Shown: positions 52,173-62,307, numbered from the stretch's first letter. The stretch: DNA of 64,000 bases from Agromyces hippuratus (GCF_013410355.1 NZ_JACCFI010000001.1:1116001-1180000); one strand, 5' to 3'. Numbers and translations: made by a program. The notes: a model not told the origin generated them from the sequence alone.

Positions 52173-54500
52173 CTACGCGCCGACGGATGGGCGTTCGCCG
52201 AACGCCCGGCGTGCGGTGTCGATGAGCGAACGTGGCGCGAGCACGGCCCGCGCGCGCACCGCCGGTGCCGCATCGGCGAGGAGGGCTGTACGCACGGTCG
52301 CGAGATCGCCGAGCAGCGCGGGGGCCGCCGCCGCCGACACGATGTCGGGACCGTACCGTTCGCGTTCGACGGCGTCGCGGAGTTCGAACAGTGCCGCCCT
52401 CGCCTCGGCACCTCCGAACGTCTCGCGCTCGACGACCGATGCTGCGAAGGCGCGGGCCGTCTCAACGGCCTCGCCCCCTGCCCCGAGATCACGAGCCGTC
52501 GCGATCACCTCGTCCCACGCGGCATCCGCGGGCCGTTCGCCCTTGGTGATGCGTCGTCGGCGCGTCCATCGCTGCCCGAGGCGCAGCATCGCCGGCAGGA
52601 GGAGCACGAGCAGCACGACGAGTGCCACCGGCACGCCGCGCTGCCACCACGCGTTCGCCGTGGCGCCGCCGCCCGCCTGGCCTGCGAGCCCGCGGTCGGG
52701 GTCGAGCTCGGGGCGACCGCTCGCGCCGGGGGTGACGGGTGCCGTGCTCGGCGCCGCGGCCCCGGTGCCGTCGCCTGCGCCGGGTCGCGAGTAGTCGGGC
52801 ACGCTGCCGCGACCCGGAGTCGGCTCGAACGGTACCCACCCGACGCCCTCGAAGTAGAGCTCGGGCCACGAGTGCAGGTCGTGCGAGTCGACCTCGATGC
52901 GCTGCACGCCGTCGACGCGCTCCTGCGTCGGAGACCCTTGCGTGTACCCGAGCGAGATGCGCGAGGGGATGCCGATCTCGCGTGCGAGCACCGCCATCGT
53001 CGACGCGAAGTGCACGCAGTAGCCCGACTTCGTCTCGAGGAACTTCGCGATCACGTCGAAGCCGCCGCCGTCGTAGCCCTCGGCGACCGGCGCCTCGGTC
53101 GAATAGTCGAACTGGGAGGAGCGGAGGAAGGACTGGATCGCCACCGCGGCGTCGTAGCGGGAGGCGGCGCCCGCGGTCACCGTCGACGCCGTGTCGGCGA
53201 TGATCGGCGGCATCTCGTCGGGCAGCGCGAGGTTGCCCTCGAGCTCCGTGGGCACCTCGGTGCTCGCCTCGCGCAACTGTGCGACCGTGGGGTCCACCTC
53301 GAGGCGAGTGGCCGTGTACCGCTGCCCACTGGTATTCGTGTCGACGCTGCGCACCGAGAGCGACCCCTCGTCCCAGAACCAGGAACCGTTGAGCCCCTCG
53401 ATGCGCGAGGTGGGGTACGGCACGGGGAGCCAGGTCGTGCGCACCTCGTCGACGATGATCTCGATCGGATGCTCCGTGGTCTCGACCTCATCCGAGAGGC
53501 CCTGGGGCCTCGGCATCGCATCGACCGTGTTGTCGCCGTCGACGGCCTGCTTGCTGGCACCCCACACCTCGCCCTCGAACTCGTCGAGCGTGAGCAGGCT
53601 GAAGTACGGCCGGTCGGCCTCGCGCGCGAAGTAGTGGAAGGCCGGGCGCGCCTCGGGCCGCCGCAGGTCGCGCCCCAGGTCGATGAAGGGACTCACCCCG
53701 CGGCCGAACAGCGTGCCTTGGCTCTGCGACCCGAGCAGCAGGCTCGACGAGATGCTCGGCGTCGACGCGGCCAGGATGGACGCGGTGAGGAGACCGACCG
53801 CGGCGAGACCGAGCGACGCGCCGAGCGTCGAGACGATGGGCACCCGGTTCGGCGGCACGACCGTCGCGGCGTCGTCGCCCTCGGCTCCGGCCGCGAGGCG
53901 CGCTCGTCGCCGCACCCGCACGTCGACCCTGAGGAGCAGCAGGTACGCCGCGGCGGTGAGCACGAGCGCCGGCGCCTCAGCGCCGGCCTCGATGATGAAG
54001 CCCGGCACCACGACGGGCACGAGTGCCGGCACCGCGGCGAGCGCCGGCACCCTGAGGGTCTGCACGAGCACGTCGACGACGAAGGCGAGCAGCCCGATGC
54101 CGAGCGCGAGGGCGAACAGCAGCGGCGGCACGGGGATCGCCGGCACCGACTGCTGTTCGATCGTGCGCTGGGCGCCCGACATGAGGTCGCCGAAGGCCTC
54201 GAAGGTGCCCTGCGTCGGGATGACGAGGGCGATGCTCGTGGCCCCGCCGAACACGAGGGTCAGGAGGGCGAGGAGCACGACGAGTTCGAGCACGGGCACG
54301 AGCGAGGCGGGCGTGCGCAGCGCGCGCAGACCCGTGCCGGCGAACAGCACGCCCCCGGCGATGAAGGCGCAGAGCCACCACCACCCGCTGCCCGCGATGA
54401 GCGGGCCGAGGGCCATCGCCGCGGTGACGAGCAGCAGGAAGGACGCGGCGGTGAGGGCGAGCCGCTGGGCGCGCGACAGGGGAACCGGATCAGGGCGCAT
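52173..54500 (-). CDS. Membrane protein with transglutaminase-like domain (TgpA type)
   Basis: The 775-residue protein has about six N-terminal membrane segments (to ~residue 210), an external domain, then a transglutaminase core with the catalytic Cys in SGYCVHFASTMAVLAREIGIPSRI and His/Asp region in DSHDLHSWPELYFEGVGWVPFEPT. A linker, one more membrane helix (~residue 625-645) and a cytoplasmic tail follow. The start at 54500 overlaps the DUF58 gene by 11 bp. In the MoxR-DUF58-TgpA arrangement these proteins are thought to work together at the cell surface; function is not defined. Confidence 0.88.
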   Translation of the reverse strand: MRPDPVPLSRAQRLALTAASFLLLVTAAMALGPLIAGSGWWWLCAFIAGGVLFAGTGLRALRTPASLVPVLELVVLLALLTLVFGGATSIALVIPTQGTFEAFGDLMSGAQRTIEQQSVPAIPVPPLLFALALGIGLLAFVVDVLVQTLRVPALAAVPALVPVVVPGFIIEAGAEAPALVLTAAAYLLLLRVDVRVRRRARLAAGAEGDDAATVVPPNRVPIVSTLGASLGLAAVGLLTASILAASTPSISSSLLLGSQSQGTLFGRGVSPFIDLGRDLRRPEARPAFHYFAREADRPYFSLLTLDEFEGEVWGASKQAVDGDNTVDAMPRPQGLSDEVETTEHPIEIIVDEVRTTWLPVPYPTSRIEGLNGSWFWDEGSLSVRSVDTNTSGQRYTATRLEVDPTVAQLREASTEVPTELEGNLALPDEMPPIIADTASTVTAGAASRYDAAVAIQSFLRSSQFDYSTEAPVAEGYDGGGFDVIAKFLETKSGYCVHFASTMAVLAREIGIPSRISLGYTQGSPTQERVDGVQRIEVDSHDLHSWPELYFEGVGWVPFEPTPGRGSVPDYSRPGAGDGTGAAAPSTAPVTPGASGRPELDPDRGLAGQAGGGATANAWWQRGVPVALVVLLVLLLPAMLRLGQRWTRRRRITKGERPADAAWDEVIATARDLGAGGEAVETARAFAASVVERETFGGAEARAALFELRDAVERERYGPDIVSAAAAPALLGDLATVRTALLADAAPAVRARAVLAPRSLIDTARRAFGERPSVGA

Positions 54501-55911
54501 CGGGCGCTCCGGGTACGACTGGGCCGCGACGCGCGGCAGCGTCGCGCGGAGCAGCGGGCTGCACGCGAGTCGTGCCCGACCACGCCGCCGGGATGTCGGC
54601 CGCCCGGCGCACGCGCACGACGCGCCAGTCGGCCTTCTCGAGCAGATCGATGATGCGGCCGGACACCGCTTCGGTCGCGAAGGCCACTGCGGGTTCGATG
54701 CCCGAACGCATTGCGACGAGCGAGCGGGCATCGTGTTCGTCGGGGTCCACGAGCACGGCGAACCCCGGCATGCGGGCATCGCGGCCGCGCGAGCCCGCGG
54801 TGTGCGCCCGCGTGTTCGACGCGGGGCGCGCCCCCGCGGAGCCGGTGGGTCCGTCGAGACGGGCGAGGTCTTCGAGCATCAGCCGATCGCCGCCGGGCAT
54901 GCGGTAGCCCGCACCCGAGTCGCCCGCGGCGAGGCCGCGCTCGGTGTCGTCGAGGCGGTCGCAGCGCACGCGGTACCCGTGCTCGAGCAGGTGGATGCCG
55001 ATCGACGCAGCGACCTCGACACCGAGTTCGAAGCCGAAATGCGGCCCGTCGTCGCCGTCGCGCCGATGGCCCGCCGGCTTCGCGCGTCCGGCGAGGGTCG
55101 TGTCGAGGATGATCCGCGCCTCGGGGTCGCCGCGCTGCTCCTCTTCGCGCACCATGAGCTCGCCGCGCCGGGCGGTCGCCGCCCAGTTCACCCGCCGCAT
55201 CGGGTCGCCGTAGCGGTACTCGCGAGCGATGAGCTCGTCGGAGTTCGGGTGGGTGCGCAACTGCAGGCCGTTGAGCACGCCGTCGACGCTCGCCGCCGAG
55301 CCGAGCGCGGCGTCGAGCGGCGTCACCCGCGGCGTGACCACGACCTCGTGGGCGGCCCCGATGTCGCGGTCGACCCGGGCGAGCCCGAACGGATCTGCGA
55401 TGCCGACGCGCAGCGGGCCGATCGGGTAGACCCCGCGTCGAGGGGTCCGCAGCCGGTACTCGACGCGCACCGTGTCGTCACCGGAGGGCAGCATCGACTC
55501 GTAGGGCCCCATCGCGGGCAGGATCGCCTCGGGCGCGGCCGTGAGCGTCGACGGCACCCCGTCGCGCCAGTGCGCCCCGTCGAACGTTCGACGCGAACGG
55601 TTCTTGATGACGAGCGCAACCCGGGTGGAGGTGCCGGCCTCGACGACCGGCGGGGCGAATCTGCGGGTGACCCCGAGGCTCGGCTTGCGCATGGCGACGA
55701 AGAGGGCGGCCACGGCCGGCATGGCGATGCCGACGAAGGCGAGCACGAGCACGTCGCGCGAGTCGAACCAAAGCGACACCGCGAGCAGCGCCACCCCGAC
55801 GATGACGAGCGTGGCACCCCGGCGAGTGAGCCGCGGCCAGGTCGCGATTCGAGCGCTCCGACCAGTGAGTCGCGGCGATGTCGCGATTCGAGCGGAGCGG
55901 GGGCGCCACAT
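54490..55911 (-). CDS. DUF58 protein
   Basis: The 473-residue protein has two N-terminal membrane helices (residues ~35-75) and the DUF58 segment with SDELIAREYRYGDPMRRVNW, a von Willebrand-like region. Residues 5-17 and 18-30 form a tandem repeat (RSARIATSPRLTG/RSARIATWPRLTR), which is unlike the rest of the family. It is followed by the transglutaminase gene and preceded by the MoxR gene 1 bp away. Confidence 0.88.
   Translation of the reverse strand: MWRPRSARIATSPRLTGRSARIATWPRLTRRGATLVIVGVALLAVSLWFDSRDVLVLAFVGIAMPAVAALFVAMRKPSLGVTRRFAPPVVEAGTSTRVALVIKNRSRRTFDGAHWRDGVPSTLTAAPEAILPAMGPYESMLPSGDDTVRVEYRLRTPRRGVYPIGPLRVGIADPFGLARVDRDIGAAHEVVVTPRVTPLDAALGSAASVDGVLNGLQLRTHPNSDELIAREYRYGDPMRRVNWAATARRGELMVREEEQRGDPEARIILDTTLAGRAKPAGHRRDGDDGPHFGFELGVEVAASIGIHLLEHGYRVRCDRLDDTERGLAAGDSGAGYRMPGGDRLMLEDLARLDGPTGSAGARPASNTRAHTAGSRGRDARMPGFAVLVDPDEHDARSLVAMRSGIEPAVAFATEAVSGRIIDLLEKADWRVVRVRRAADIPAAWSGTTRVQPAAPRDAAARRGPVVPGAPDAP
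55822..55899. repeat. 39-bp tandem duplication inside the DUF58 gene
   Basis: Two 39-bp units (55822-55860 and 55861-55899) encode 13 residues each, with 11 of 13 residues alike. The DNA copies differ at about eight positions, so the duplication is not very recent. Confidence 0.75.
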
Positions 55912-55912
55912 G

Positions 55913-56917
55913 TCAGTTCCTTCGCGCGCTGCCGACCGGAACCGGCGTCTCCCCCACGATGCGGCGCACGATGGCGTCGATGAGCGGCCCGCTGTCGCGG
56001 TCGTGCGCCCCGACCGCACGGCTGGTCGGCACGAGCCGGTGCGCCAGCACCGGCACCGCGAGGGCGTCGACATCGTCGGGCAGCACGAAGTCGCGGCCGT
56101 GCATGGCCGCGTGCGCCTTCGCTGCGCGGATGAGCTGCAGCGTGGCTCGCGGACTCGCGCCGAGCCGCAGCTGCCGGTCTTCGCGCGTGGCCCGCGCGAG
56201 GTCGACGGCGTACTCCTTGACCGGCTGCGACGTGAAGACGTGCTGCACGGCCTCGATCATGCCGCGGAGCTCGTCGAGGTCGACGACCGGCTCGAGCGCG
56301 TCGAGTGGGCTCGACGTCTCTCGGGTCGAGAGCATCGCCAGCTCGTCGGCCGACGACGGGTAGCCCATGGAGATGCGGGCCATGAAGCGGTCGCGCTGCG
56401 CCTCGGGCAGCGGATAGGTGCCCTCCATCTCGACCGGGTTCTGCGTCGCGATGACGGTGAACGGCGGCTCGAGCCGGTAGGTCGTGCCGTCGGCGGTGAC
56501 CTGTCGCTCCTCCATGCACTCGAGCAGCGCCGACTGCGTCTTCGGGCTCGCACGGTTGATCTCGTCGCCGATGACGATGTTGGCGAACACCGGCCCGTGC
56601 TTGAACTCGAAGCGCCGGCTCGCCTGGTCGAACACCGAGACGCCGGTGACGTCGCTCGGCAGCAGGTCGGGCGTGAACTGGATGCGGCTGACCGTCGCGT
56701 CGACCGAGCGGGCGAGGGTCTTGGCGAGCATCGTCTTGCCCACGCCGGGCACGTCTTCGATGAGCAGGTGGCCCTCGGCGAGCAGCACGGTGAGCGCGCT
56801 CGTGACCGCCTCGCGCTTGCCGGCGATGACCGCCTCGACGTTCTGCACGATGGCGGCGGCCCGCGCACCGACCTCGTCGATGCCCATCTTCGTCGCGACG
56901 GCGGTCGTCTCGGTCAT
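55913..56917 (-). CDS. MoxR-family AAA+ ATPase
   Basis: The 334-residue ATPase has Walker [17 protein letters not shown] near residue 55, ADLLP-type [12 protein letters not shown], Walker [25 protein letters not shown] and sensor 1 [25 protein letters not shown]. MoxR proteins are chaperone-like and are encoded with DUF58 proteins. The ATG overlaps the coaD stop by four bases. Confidence 0.94.
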   Translation of the reverse strand: MTETTAVATKMGIDEVGARAAAIVQNVEAVIAGKREAVTSALTVLLAEGHLLIEDVPGVGKTMLAKTLARSVDATVSRIQFTPDLLPSDVTGVSVFDQASRRFEFKHGPVFANIVIGDEINRASPKTQSALLECMEERQVTADGTTYRLEPPFTVIATQNPVEMEGTYPLPEAQRDRFMARISMGYPSSADELAMLSTRETSSPLDALEPVVDLDELRGMIEAVQHVFTSQPVKEYAVDLARATREDRQLRLGASPRATLQLIRAAKAHAAMHGRDFVLPDDVDALAVPVLAHRLVPTSRAVGAHDRDSGPLIDAIVRRIVGETPVPVGSARRN

Positions 56918-57405
56918 GGCGTCATCGCCGCCTGGAGGTACTCGGCCACCGCCGGCGGCACGTACGGCGCGACGTCGCCGCCGAGCGCGGACACCTGACG
57001 CACGAGCGAACTCGACACGTGCGCGTTCGCCGGGTCGGGGAGGAGGAACACCGTCTCGACCCCCGCGAGATGGCGGTTGACGATCGCCATGGGCGTCTCG
57101 TAGGCGACGTCGAGCTGCGATCGCACGCCCTTCACCAACACGGAGGCGCCGACGTCGGTGCAGTAGTCGACGAGGAGGCCCATGCTCCACGAGGCCACGA
57201 CGATGCGACCCTGGATGCCAGCTTCGGCGATCGAGCGCTCGATGAGCGAGACCCGCTGCGCGATCGGCAGCAGCGCCGACTTGTCGGGGTTGTGCACGAC
57301 GACGACGTGCAGCTCGTCGTAGAGCCCGGCGGCCCGTTCGATGACGTCGAGGTGGCCGCGCGTGACGGGGTCGAACGATCCTGGGACGACGGCGATCCGC
57401 TGCAT
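56914..57405 (-). CDS. coaD: Phosphopantetheine adenylyltransferase
   Basis: The 163-residue enzyme joins 4'-phosphopantetheine to AMP in coenzyme A synthesis. It has the nucleotidyltransferase [37 protein letters not shown] and the [16 protein letters not shown] block. ATG 57405 gives the standard N-terminus; an in-frame TTG two codons upstream is less likely. Confidence 0.96.
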   Translation of the reverse strand: MQRIAVVPGSFDPVTRGHLDVIERAAGLYDELHVVVVHNPDKSALLPIAQRVSLIERSIAEAGIQGRIVVASWSMGLLVDYCTDVGASVLVKGVRSQLDVAYETPMAIVNRHLAGVETVFLLPDPANAHVSSSLVRQVSALGGDVAPYVPPAVAEYLQAAMTP

Positions 57406-57456
57406 ACGCAACAGCGTACTGCCCGTTCCGCCTCGCGCGAGGGGCTGTGGAGAGTC

Positions 57457-59715
57457 TCAGCCCTTGCTCAGGTATCCGCTGGTCTCCTCGTCGAGCCGGC
57501 GGCGCACCGCAGCGGCGAGCGCCGGGTGCGCAGCGAGCCCGTCGCCGCCGTCGAGCACCTCCTGCGCCATCTCGCGAGCCTCGGCGATGAGGTCGCCGTC
57601 ACGCGCGACCTTCAACAGCTTGAGCGACGAGCGACCTCCGGATTGCACGGCACCGAGCACGTCGCCCTCCTGCCTCAGCTCGAGGTCGGCCTGGGCGAGT
57701 TCGAAGCCGTCGAGCGTGGCGGCGACGGCCTCGACGCGCTGCAGGGCGAGCGACCCTGGCACGGCCGACGTCACGAGCAGACAGAGGCCGGGCACCGAGC
57801 CCCGGCCGACCCGGCCGCGCAGCTGGTGCAGCTGAGAGACGCCGAACCGGTCGGCGTCGACGACGACCATGGCGCTCGCGTTCGGAACGTCGACGCCGAC
57901 CTCGATGACCGTGGTCGCGACGAGCACGTCGATCTCGCCGGCCGAGAACGCGCGCATCGCCGCGTCCTTCTCGTCGGCCGACATCCTCCCGTGCAGGGGT
58001 GCGATGCGCGTCTCGGCGAAGCGGGGGTGGGCGCGCAGCTCCGCCAGCACGGCGACGACGGATGCCACGGGCGCCGCGGCATCCGCTCGGCCGTCGGCGT
58101 CGCCGTCGCTCGACGCGACCTCGGCACGGCCCTCGGGCCCCTCATCTTCGACGACCTTCGCCTCGATGGCGGGGCAGACGACGAACGCCTGCCGCCCGAG
58201 CGCGAGCTCTTCGGCGAGCCGCTCCCAGATTCGCGGACGCCAGGTCGGCCGGATCGCGAGCGGCACGACCTGCGAGGTGATGCCGGCGCGGCCGGCGGGC
58301 AGCTCGCGGATGGTCGACACGTCGAGGTCGCCGAACACCGTCATCGCGACGGTGCGCGGGATCGGCGTGGCGGTCAGCACGAGCACGTGCGGCGGACTCT
58401 GCCCCTTCAGCCGGAGGGCCTCGCGCTGCTCGACGCCGAAGCGGTGCTGCTCGTCGACGACCACGAGACCGAGGTCGGCGAACGAGACGTTGTCGCCGAG
58501 CAGCGCATGCGTGCCGACGACGATGCGGGACTGGCCCGCAGCAGCGCGCAGGAGCGCCTTCTTGCGCTCGGCGAGCGGCAGTTGGCCCGTGAGCAGCGTC
58601 GGCACGAGTTCCGCCGCCAGATCGGGCCCGAGCATCTTGGCGATCGATCGCAGGTGCTGGCCGGCGAGCACCTCGGTCGGAGCGAGGAGCGCCGATTGGC
58701 CGCCCGAGTCGGCGACGGCCAACATCGCGCGGAGCGCCACGACCGTCTTGCCCGAGCCCACCTCGCCCTGCACGAGCCGGTTCATCGGCACCGGCTCGCC
58801 GAGGTCGTGCGCGATCTCGCCGCCGACGTCGAGCTGGTCGCCGGTGAGCGTGAACGGCAGGGCCGCGTCGAACCGCTCGAGGAGGCCCCCGGGCACGGGC
58901 TGGCGCGCGGCGGTCGTGTGCGTGCGCAGCTCGGCCCGACGCTCGAGCAGCGCCGTCTGCAGCACGAACGCCTCGGTGAAGCGAAGCGTGCCGCGCGCGC
59001 GCTTCCAGTCGCCGTCGCGCTCGGGCCGGTGCACGAGTTCGAGCGCCTCACGATGCGCGAGGAGCGACTTCGCGGCGCGCACCGAGGCGGGAAGCGGGTC
59101 GTCGAGCGGGGCGAGCCCGTCGAGCACGAGCTCGATCGCCTTCGCGATCTGCCAGCTCGCGAGCGTGCTCGTCGCGGGGTAGATCGGGATCGGCGCCTCG
59201 GCCCAGCGCTTGGCCGCCGCATCGCCGGCCTCGAGCGGCGTGGCGTCGTCGAACAGCTCGTAGTCGGGGTGTGCGAGCTGGCGCTGCCCCTTGTAGTCGC
59301 TCACCTTGCCGGCGAAGATGCCGCGACGACCGGGCCGGAGGTCGGCGGCGCGCCAGCGCTGGTTGAAGAAGGTGAGCGTCAGCACGCCCGTGCCGTCGGT
59401 GATCTTCGCCTCGACGATCGAGCCGCGGCGAGCGCGCATCGACCGTTCGCCGACCTCGATCACCTCGGCGATGATCGTGATGTTCTCGTCGAGCGGCAGG
59501 GTCGCGAGCGCGGTGAGCTCGCCGCGCATGGCGTAGCGCCGCGGGTAGTGCGCGAGCAGGTCGCCGACGGTGCGATGCCCGAATCCGCGCTCGAACGCCT
59601 GCGCCGTGCGACCGCCGAGCGCGCCCGACAGCCGGGAGTCGAGGGTGAACGAACCGGGCGCGATCCCGCCCGCGGTCGGCGCGTCGCGCCCGTCGGTGTC
59701 GCGCCCGTCGGTCAT
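57457..59715 (-). CDS. recG: ATP-dependent DNA helicase RecG
   Basis: The 752-residue helicase reverses stalled replication forks. The wedge domain comes first (residues ~40-230), then helicase motifs: Walker A QGEVGSGKTVVALRAM, DEQHRFGVEQR, LVLTATPIPRT, and VATTVIEVGVDVPNASAMVV with QLRGRVGRG. The ATG at 59715 overlaps the stop of the TPR gene by four bases. Confidence 0.96.
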   Translation of the reverse strand: MTDGRDTDGRDAPTAGGIAPGSFTLDSRLSGALGGRTAQAFERGFGHRTVGDLLAHYPRRYAMRGELTALATLPLDENITIIAEVIEVGERSMRARRGSIVEAKITDGTGVLTLTFFNQRWRAADLRPGRRGIFAGKVSDYKGQRQLAHPDYELFDDATPLEAGDAAAKRWAEAPIPIYPATSTLASWQIAKAIELVLDGLAPLDDPLPASVRAAKSLLAHREALELVHRPERDGDWKRARGTLRFTEAFVLQTALLERRAELRTHTTAARQPVPGGLLERFDAALPFTLTGDQLDVGGEIAHDLGEPVPMNRLVQGEVGSGKTVVALRAMLAVADSGGQSALLAPTEVLAGQHLRSIAKMLGPDLAAELVPTLLTGQLPLAERKKALLRAAAGQSRIVVGTHALLGDNVSFADLGLVVVDEQHRFGVEQREALRLKGQSPPHVLVLTATPIPRTVAMTVFGDLDVSTIRELPAGRAGITSQVVPLAIRPTWRPRIWERLAEELALGRQAFVVCPAIEAKVVEDEGPEGRAEVASSDGDADGRADAAAPVASVVAVLAELRAHPRFAETRIAPLHGRMSADEKDAAMRAFSAGEIDVLVATTVIEVGVDVPNASAMVVVDADRFGVSQLHQLRGRVGRGSVPGLCLLVTSAVPGSLALQRVEAVAATLDGFELAQADLELRQEGDVLGAVQSGGRSSLKLLKVARDGDLIAEAREMAQEVLDGGDGLAAHPALAAAVRRRLDEETSGYLSKG

Positions 59716-60518
59716 GGCTCGATCGTAGGCTCCGCCTCCGTCAGCGCGGCGAGCTCCGCCTGCACGTACGGGTCGTCGGGGCGTGCATCCGAGAGCTCGC
59801 GCTGCAGTGCGAGCGCCTCGTCGGTACGACCGAGGGTGCGCAGGCACCTGGCGACCGACCAGCGGGCCACGTGGCGCTGTTCGGCGGTGCCGTAGCGGTC
59901 GGCGGCGTCGACGGCCTGCTCGAAGTGGGTGAGCGCGCCCTCGGCCCTGCCGCCGTCGTGCATCGTCCAGCCGAGGTTGTTGTGCATCGCGACGCCCCAG
60001 CGCAGCAGCCGAGCGTCGCGCACCCCGTCGAGCACGTCGAACCCCTCGGCGGCCCACTCCTCTTCATGCCCCGCGTCGTTCAGCGCGAGCATGTGCAGCG
60101 CGTCGAGCACGAGGAACGTCGACCCGGCGAGCGCCGCCTCGCGCACGCCACGGGTGAGCTCGGGCACCGCGTCGGCCGGGCGGCCGGCGGATGCCGCGAG
60201 CCGGCCCCGCTCGATCGCCACGCGAGCCCGGAGCTCCGCGGCGTCCTTACCGCCATCGGCGGCGGGAACGCCCGCCGCAACGCTCTCGAGCGCGGCGAGC
60301 GCCTCGTCGACGCGGCCCTGGATGCCGATGGCCCTCGCGAGCTGCGTCGCCATCACGGCGCGCAGGTGGGCGGAGTTGCCGTCGTCGTCTGCGGCGTCCC
60401 TGAACCGCTCCTCACTGGCTGCGGGGTTCCCGAAATCCCAGAGTCGGTCGATCATCTGCTGTTCGGCGCCGCGGTGTCGGGACGGTTCGGCGGGCACCTG
60501 GTCGGTCGAGTCATCCAC
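59712..60518 (-). CDS. Tetratricopeptide-repeat protein
   Basis: The 268-residue soluble protein is made of helical TPR-like pairs: LARAIGIQGRVDEALAALES, NNLGWTMHDGGRAEGALTHFEQAV and RCLRTLGRTDEALALQRELS. It resembles the actinobacterial TPR proteins next to recG. GTG at 60518 is chosen, although ATG at 60455 would also give a complete repeat set; no clear Shine-Dalgarno supports either. The 47-bp tandem repeats start immediately upstream. Confidence 0.75.
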   Translation of the reverse strand: MDDSTDQVPAEPSRHRGAEQQMIDRLWDFGNPAASEERFRDAADDDGNSAHLRAVMATQLARAIGIQGRVDEALAALESVAAGVPAADGGKDAAELRARVAIERGRLAASAGRPADAVPELTRGVREAALAGSTFLVLDALHMLALNDAGHEEEWAAEGFDVLDGVRDARLLRWGVAMHNNLGWTMHDGGRAEGALTHFEQAVDAADRYGTAEQRHVARWSVARCLRTLGRTDEALALQRELSDARPDDPYVQAELAALTEAEPTIEP

Positions 60519-60526
60519 CCTCCCAT

Positions 60527-60645
60527 CATGGCAGCGCACGGAGGTCGGCCGAGCATGCCGCACATCCACGCATCATGGCAGCGCGCGGAGGGCGGTCGAG
60601 CATGCCGCACATCCACGCATCATGGCAGCGCACGGAGGTCGGCCG
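60527..60645. repeat. 47-bp tandem repeat, 2.5 copies, in a divergent promoter region
   Basis: Units begin at 60527, 60574 and 60621; the third stops after 25 bases. Copies 1 and 3 match over that length, and copy 2 differs at a few positions. The unit starts CATGGCAGCGCACGGAGGTC. The array fills most of the gap between the TPR gene and rsmD. Confidence 0.9.
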
Positions 60646-60661
60646 TTATGCTCGCCTGAGC

Positions 60662-61255
60662 ATGACCCGCATCATCGCCGGATTCGCCGGCTCACTCACC
60701 CTCCGGGTGCCGCGCTCCGGCACCCGTCCCACGAGCGACCGCGTGCGCGAGGCGATCTTCTCCGCCCTCGAGGCGCGAGACGCCCTCGACGGCGCCCGCG
60801 TGCTCGACCTCTACGCCGGCTCGGGCGCGCTCGGCCTCGAAGCGGCGAGCCGCGGCGCGACCGACGTCGTGCTCGTCGAACGCGCCAAGCCCGCGGCCGA
60901 GGTGTGCCGCGCCAATGCCGATGCCTTGCTGAAGGCGGCGAAGGGCGGGCGTCGACCGCACCTCCGCGTGGCGGTGCGCCCCGTCGCCGCGTATCTCGAG
61001 ACGGCTGCCTCGGGCGTCGACCTCGCGTTCATCGACCCGCCGTACGACCTCGACGAGGTCGCCCTCGCGCGAGACCTCGAGCTGCTCGCGCCCCTGCTGG
61101 CAACCGACGCCGTCGTGATGGTCGAACGGAGCTCCCGCTCCCCCGAACCTGCGTGGCCCGCCGGCATCGAACCCGAACGCCGCCGCGACTACGGCGAGAC
61201 GACCCTGTGGTGGGCGACCACGGCTCAGCCCGACCTGCCGTCCCAGCCCGAGTAG
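60662..61255 (+). CDS. rsmD: 16S rRNA (guanine(966)-N(2))-methyltransferase
   Basis: The 197-residue methyltransferase begins MTRIIAGFAGSLTLRVPRSGTRPTSDRVREAIFSAL, of which GTRPTSDRVREAIFS is diagnostic. It has the SAM loop VLDLYAGSGALGLEAAS and catalytic DPPYDL in LAFIDPPYD. The ATG follows the 47-bp repeats directly. The 3' end overlaps thiL by 31 bp. Confidence 0.95.
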   Translation: MTRIIAGFAGSLTLRVPRSGTRPTSDRVREAIFSALEARDALDGARVLDLYAGSGALGLEAASRGATDVVLVERAKPAAEVCRANADALLKAAKGGRRPHLRVAVRPVAAYLETAASGVDLAFIDPPYDLDEVALARDLELLAPLLATDAVVMVERSSRSPEPAWPAGIEPERRRDYGETTLWWATTAQPDLPSQPE

Positions 61256-62235
61256 GGATCCCACCCCGTCGAGTCGATCGCGATGCCGTCGACGAAGAGC
61301 CGGCCCGCCGTGTCGGTCACGACGCCGATGCGCTCGAACGGTTCGGGCAGCACGGTATCGGCCGGGAAGGTCGCGAGCAGGCCGTGGTCTTCGCCGCCTG
61401 CGAGGGCGAGCCGCACATCCGGCCCGAGCGCGCTCGCCGAGAAGTCGATGCCGACCCCGCTCGCCTGGGCGATGCGGCGGGCGTCGCGCGCGAGCCCGTC
61501 GGACACGTCGAGCATCGACGTGGCCCCTCCGATCGCCGCGGCGACCCCGGCGGCGACGGGCGGCGACGGCGCCAACTGGGCGGCGACGAGTTCGGGATGC
61601 CTGGCGCGCAGCGCCTCGGCCGCGTCGGCGTCGGGTTCGCCAGCGGCATCCGTCGCCTCATCGAACAGCAGGGCGAGACCGCGGGCGGCGTCACCGCGAG
61701 CGCCGGCGTGCGCGACGACGTCGCCGGGATGGGCGCCGCTCCGGGTCACCGGCGACCGGCCCTCGAGGTCTCCGAAGGCCGTCACCGCGATCGTCAGCAC
61801 GGCTGAGGCCGTAAGGTCGCCGCCGACGACGCCGGCTCCCGGGGCGAGCGCCGCGAGTCCCTCACGCAGTCCGTCGGCGATTCCCTCGAGCACCGCGGCG
61901 TCGAGCGACGGCGGCGCCGCGATCGCCACCACGAGCGCGGTCGGGCGCGCCCCCATGGCGGCGACGTCGGTCAGGTTCGTCGCCGCAGCCTTCCAGCCGA
62001 GCTCGAACGGCGTCGACCAGGCCAGCCGGAAGTCGGGGCCATGCACCATGAGGTCGGTGGTCACCACGAACCGCCCGTCGGCGGCGGCGATCACCGCCGC
62101 GTCGTCGCCGGGGCCGAGGATCGCCGCGTCGGCCGGGCGCAACCGCGGCAGGATGCGCGCCAGCGCGGCGTCTTCACCGAGTTCGCCGACGGTACGGGGC
62201 AGGGCTGCGGGGTCCGCGCGGTCGGGCTCGTGCAT
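61225..62235 (-). CDS. thiL: Thiamine-monophosphate kinase
   Basis: The 336-residue kinase phosphorylates thiamine phosphate to the diphosphate. It has the ATP/Mg site ILGPGDDAAVIAA, TTDLMVHGPDFRLAW, ATNLTDVAAMGARPTAL and MLDVSDGLARDARRIAQ. Length and motifs fit ThiL. It converges with rsmD and overlaps its 3' end. Confidence 0.95.
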   Translation of the reverse strand: MHEPDRADPAALPRTVGELGEDAALARILPRLRPADAAILGPGDDAAVIAAADGRFVVTTDLMVHGPDFRLAWSTPFELGWKAAATNLTDVAAMGARPTALVVAIAAPPSLDAAVLEGIADGLREGLAALAPGAGVVGGDLTASAVLTIAVTAFGDLEGRSPVTRSGAHPGDVVAHAGARGDAARGLALLFDEATDAAGEPDADAAEALRARHPELVAAQLAPSPPVAAGVAAAIGGATSMLDVSDGLARDARRIAQASGVGIDFSASALGPDVRLALAGGEDHGLLATFPADTVLPEPFERIGVVTDTAGRLFVDGIAIDSTGWDPYSGWDGRSG

Positions 62236-62307
62236 GCCTTCACGCTAGCGTGCGCGCCGGCGACGACGTCCAGCTCCGTTCCGGCTGCTCGCGATAGCCT
62301 GAACGGG

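Noticed and set aside
57019..59895. Plus-strand 958-residue open frame opposite recG and coaD
   Set aside because: Antisense shadow with biased composition; recG motifs on the other strand are complete.
60527..60645. CRISPR array
   Set aside because: Units are directly contiguous 47-bp repeats without spacers, and no cas gene is present.
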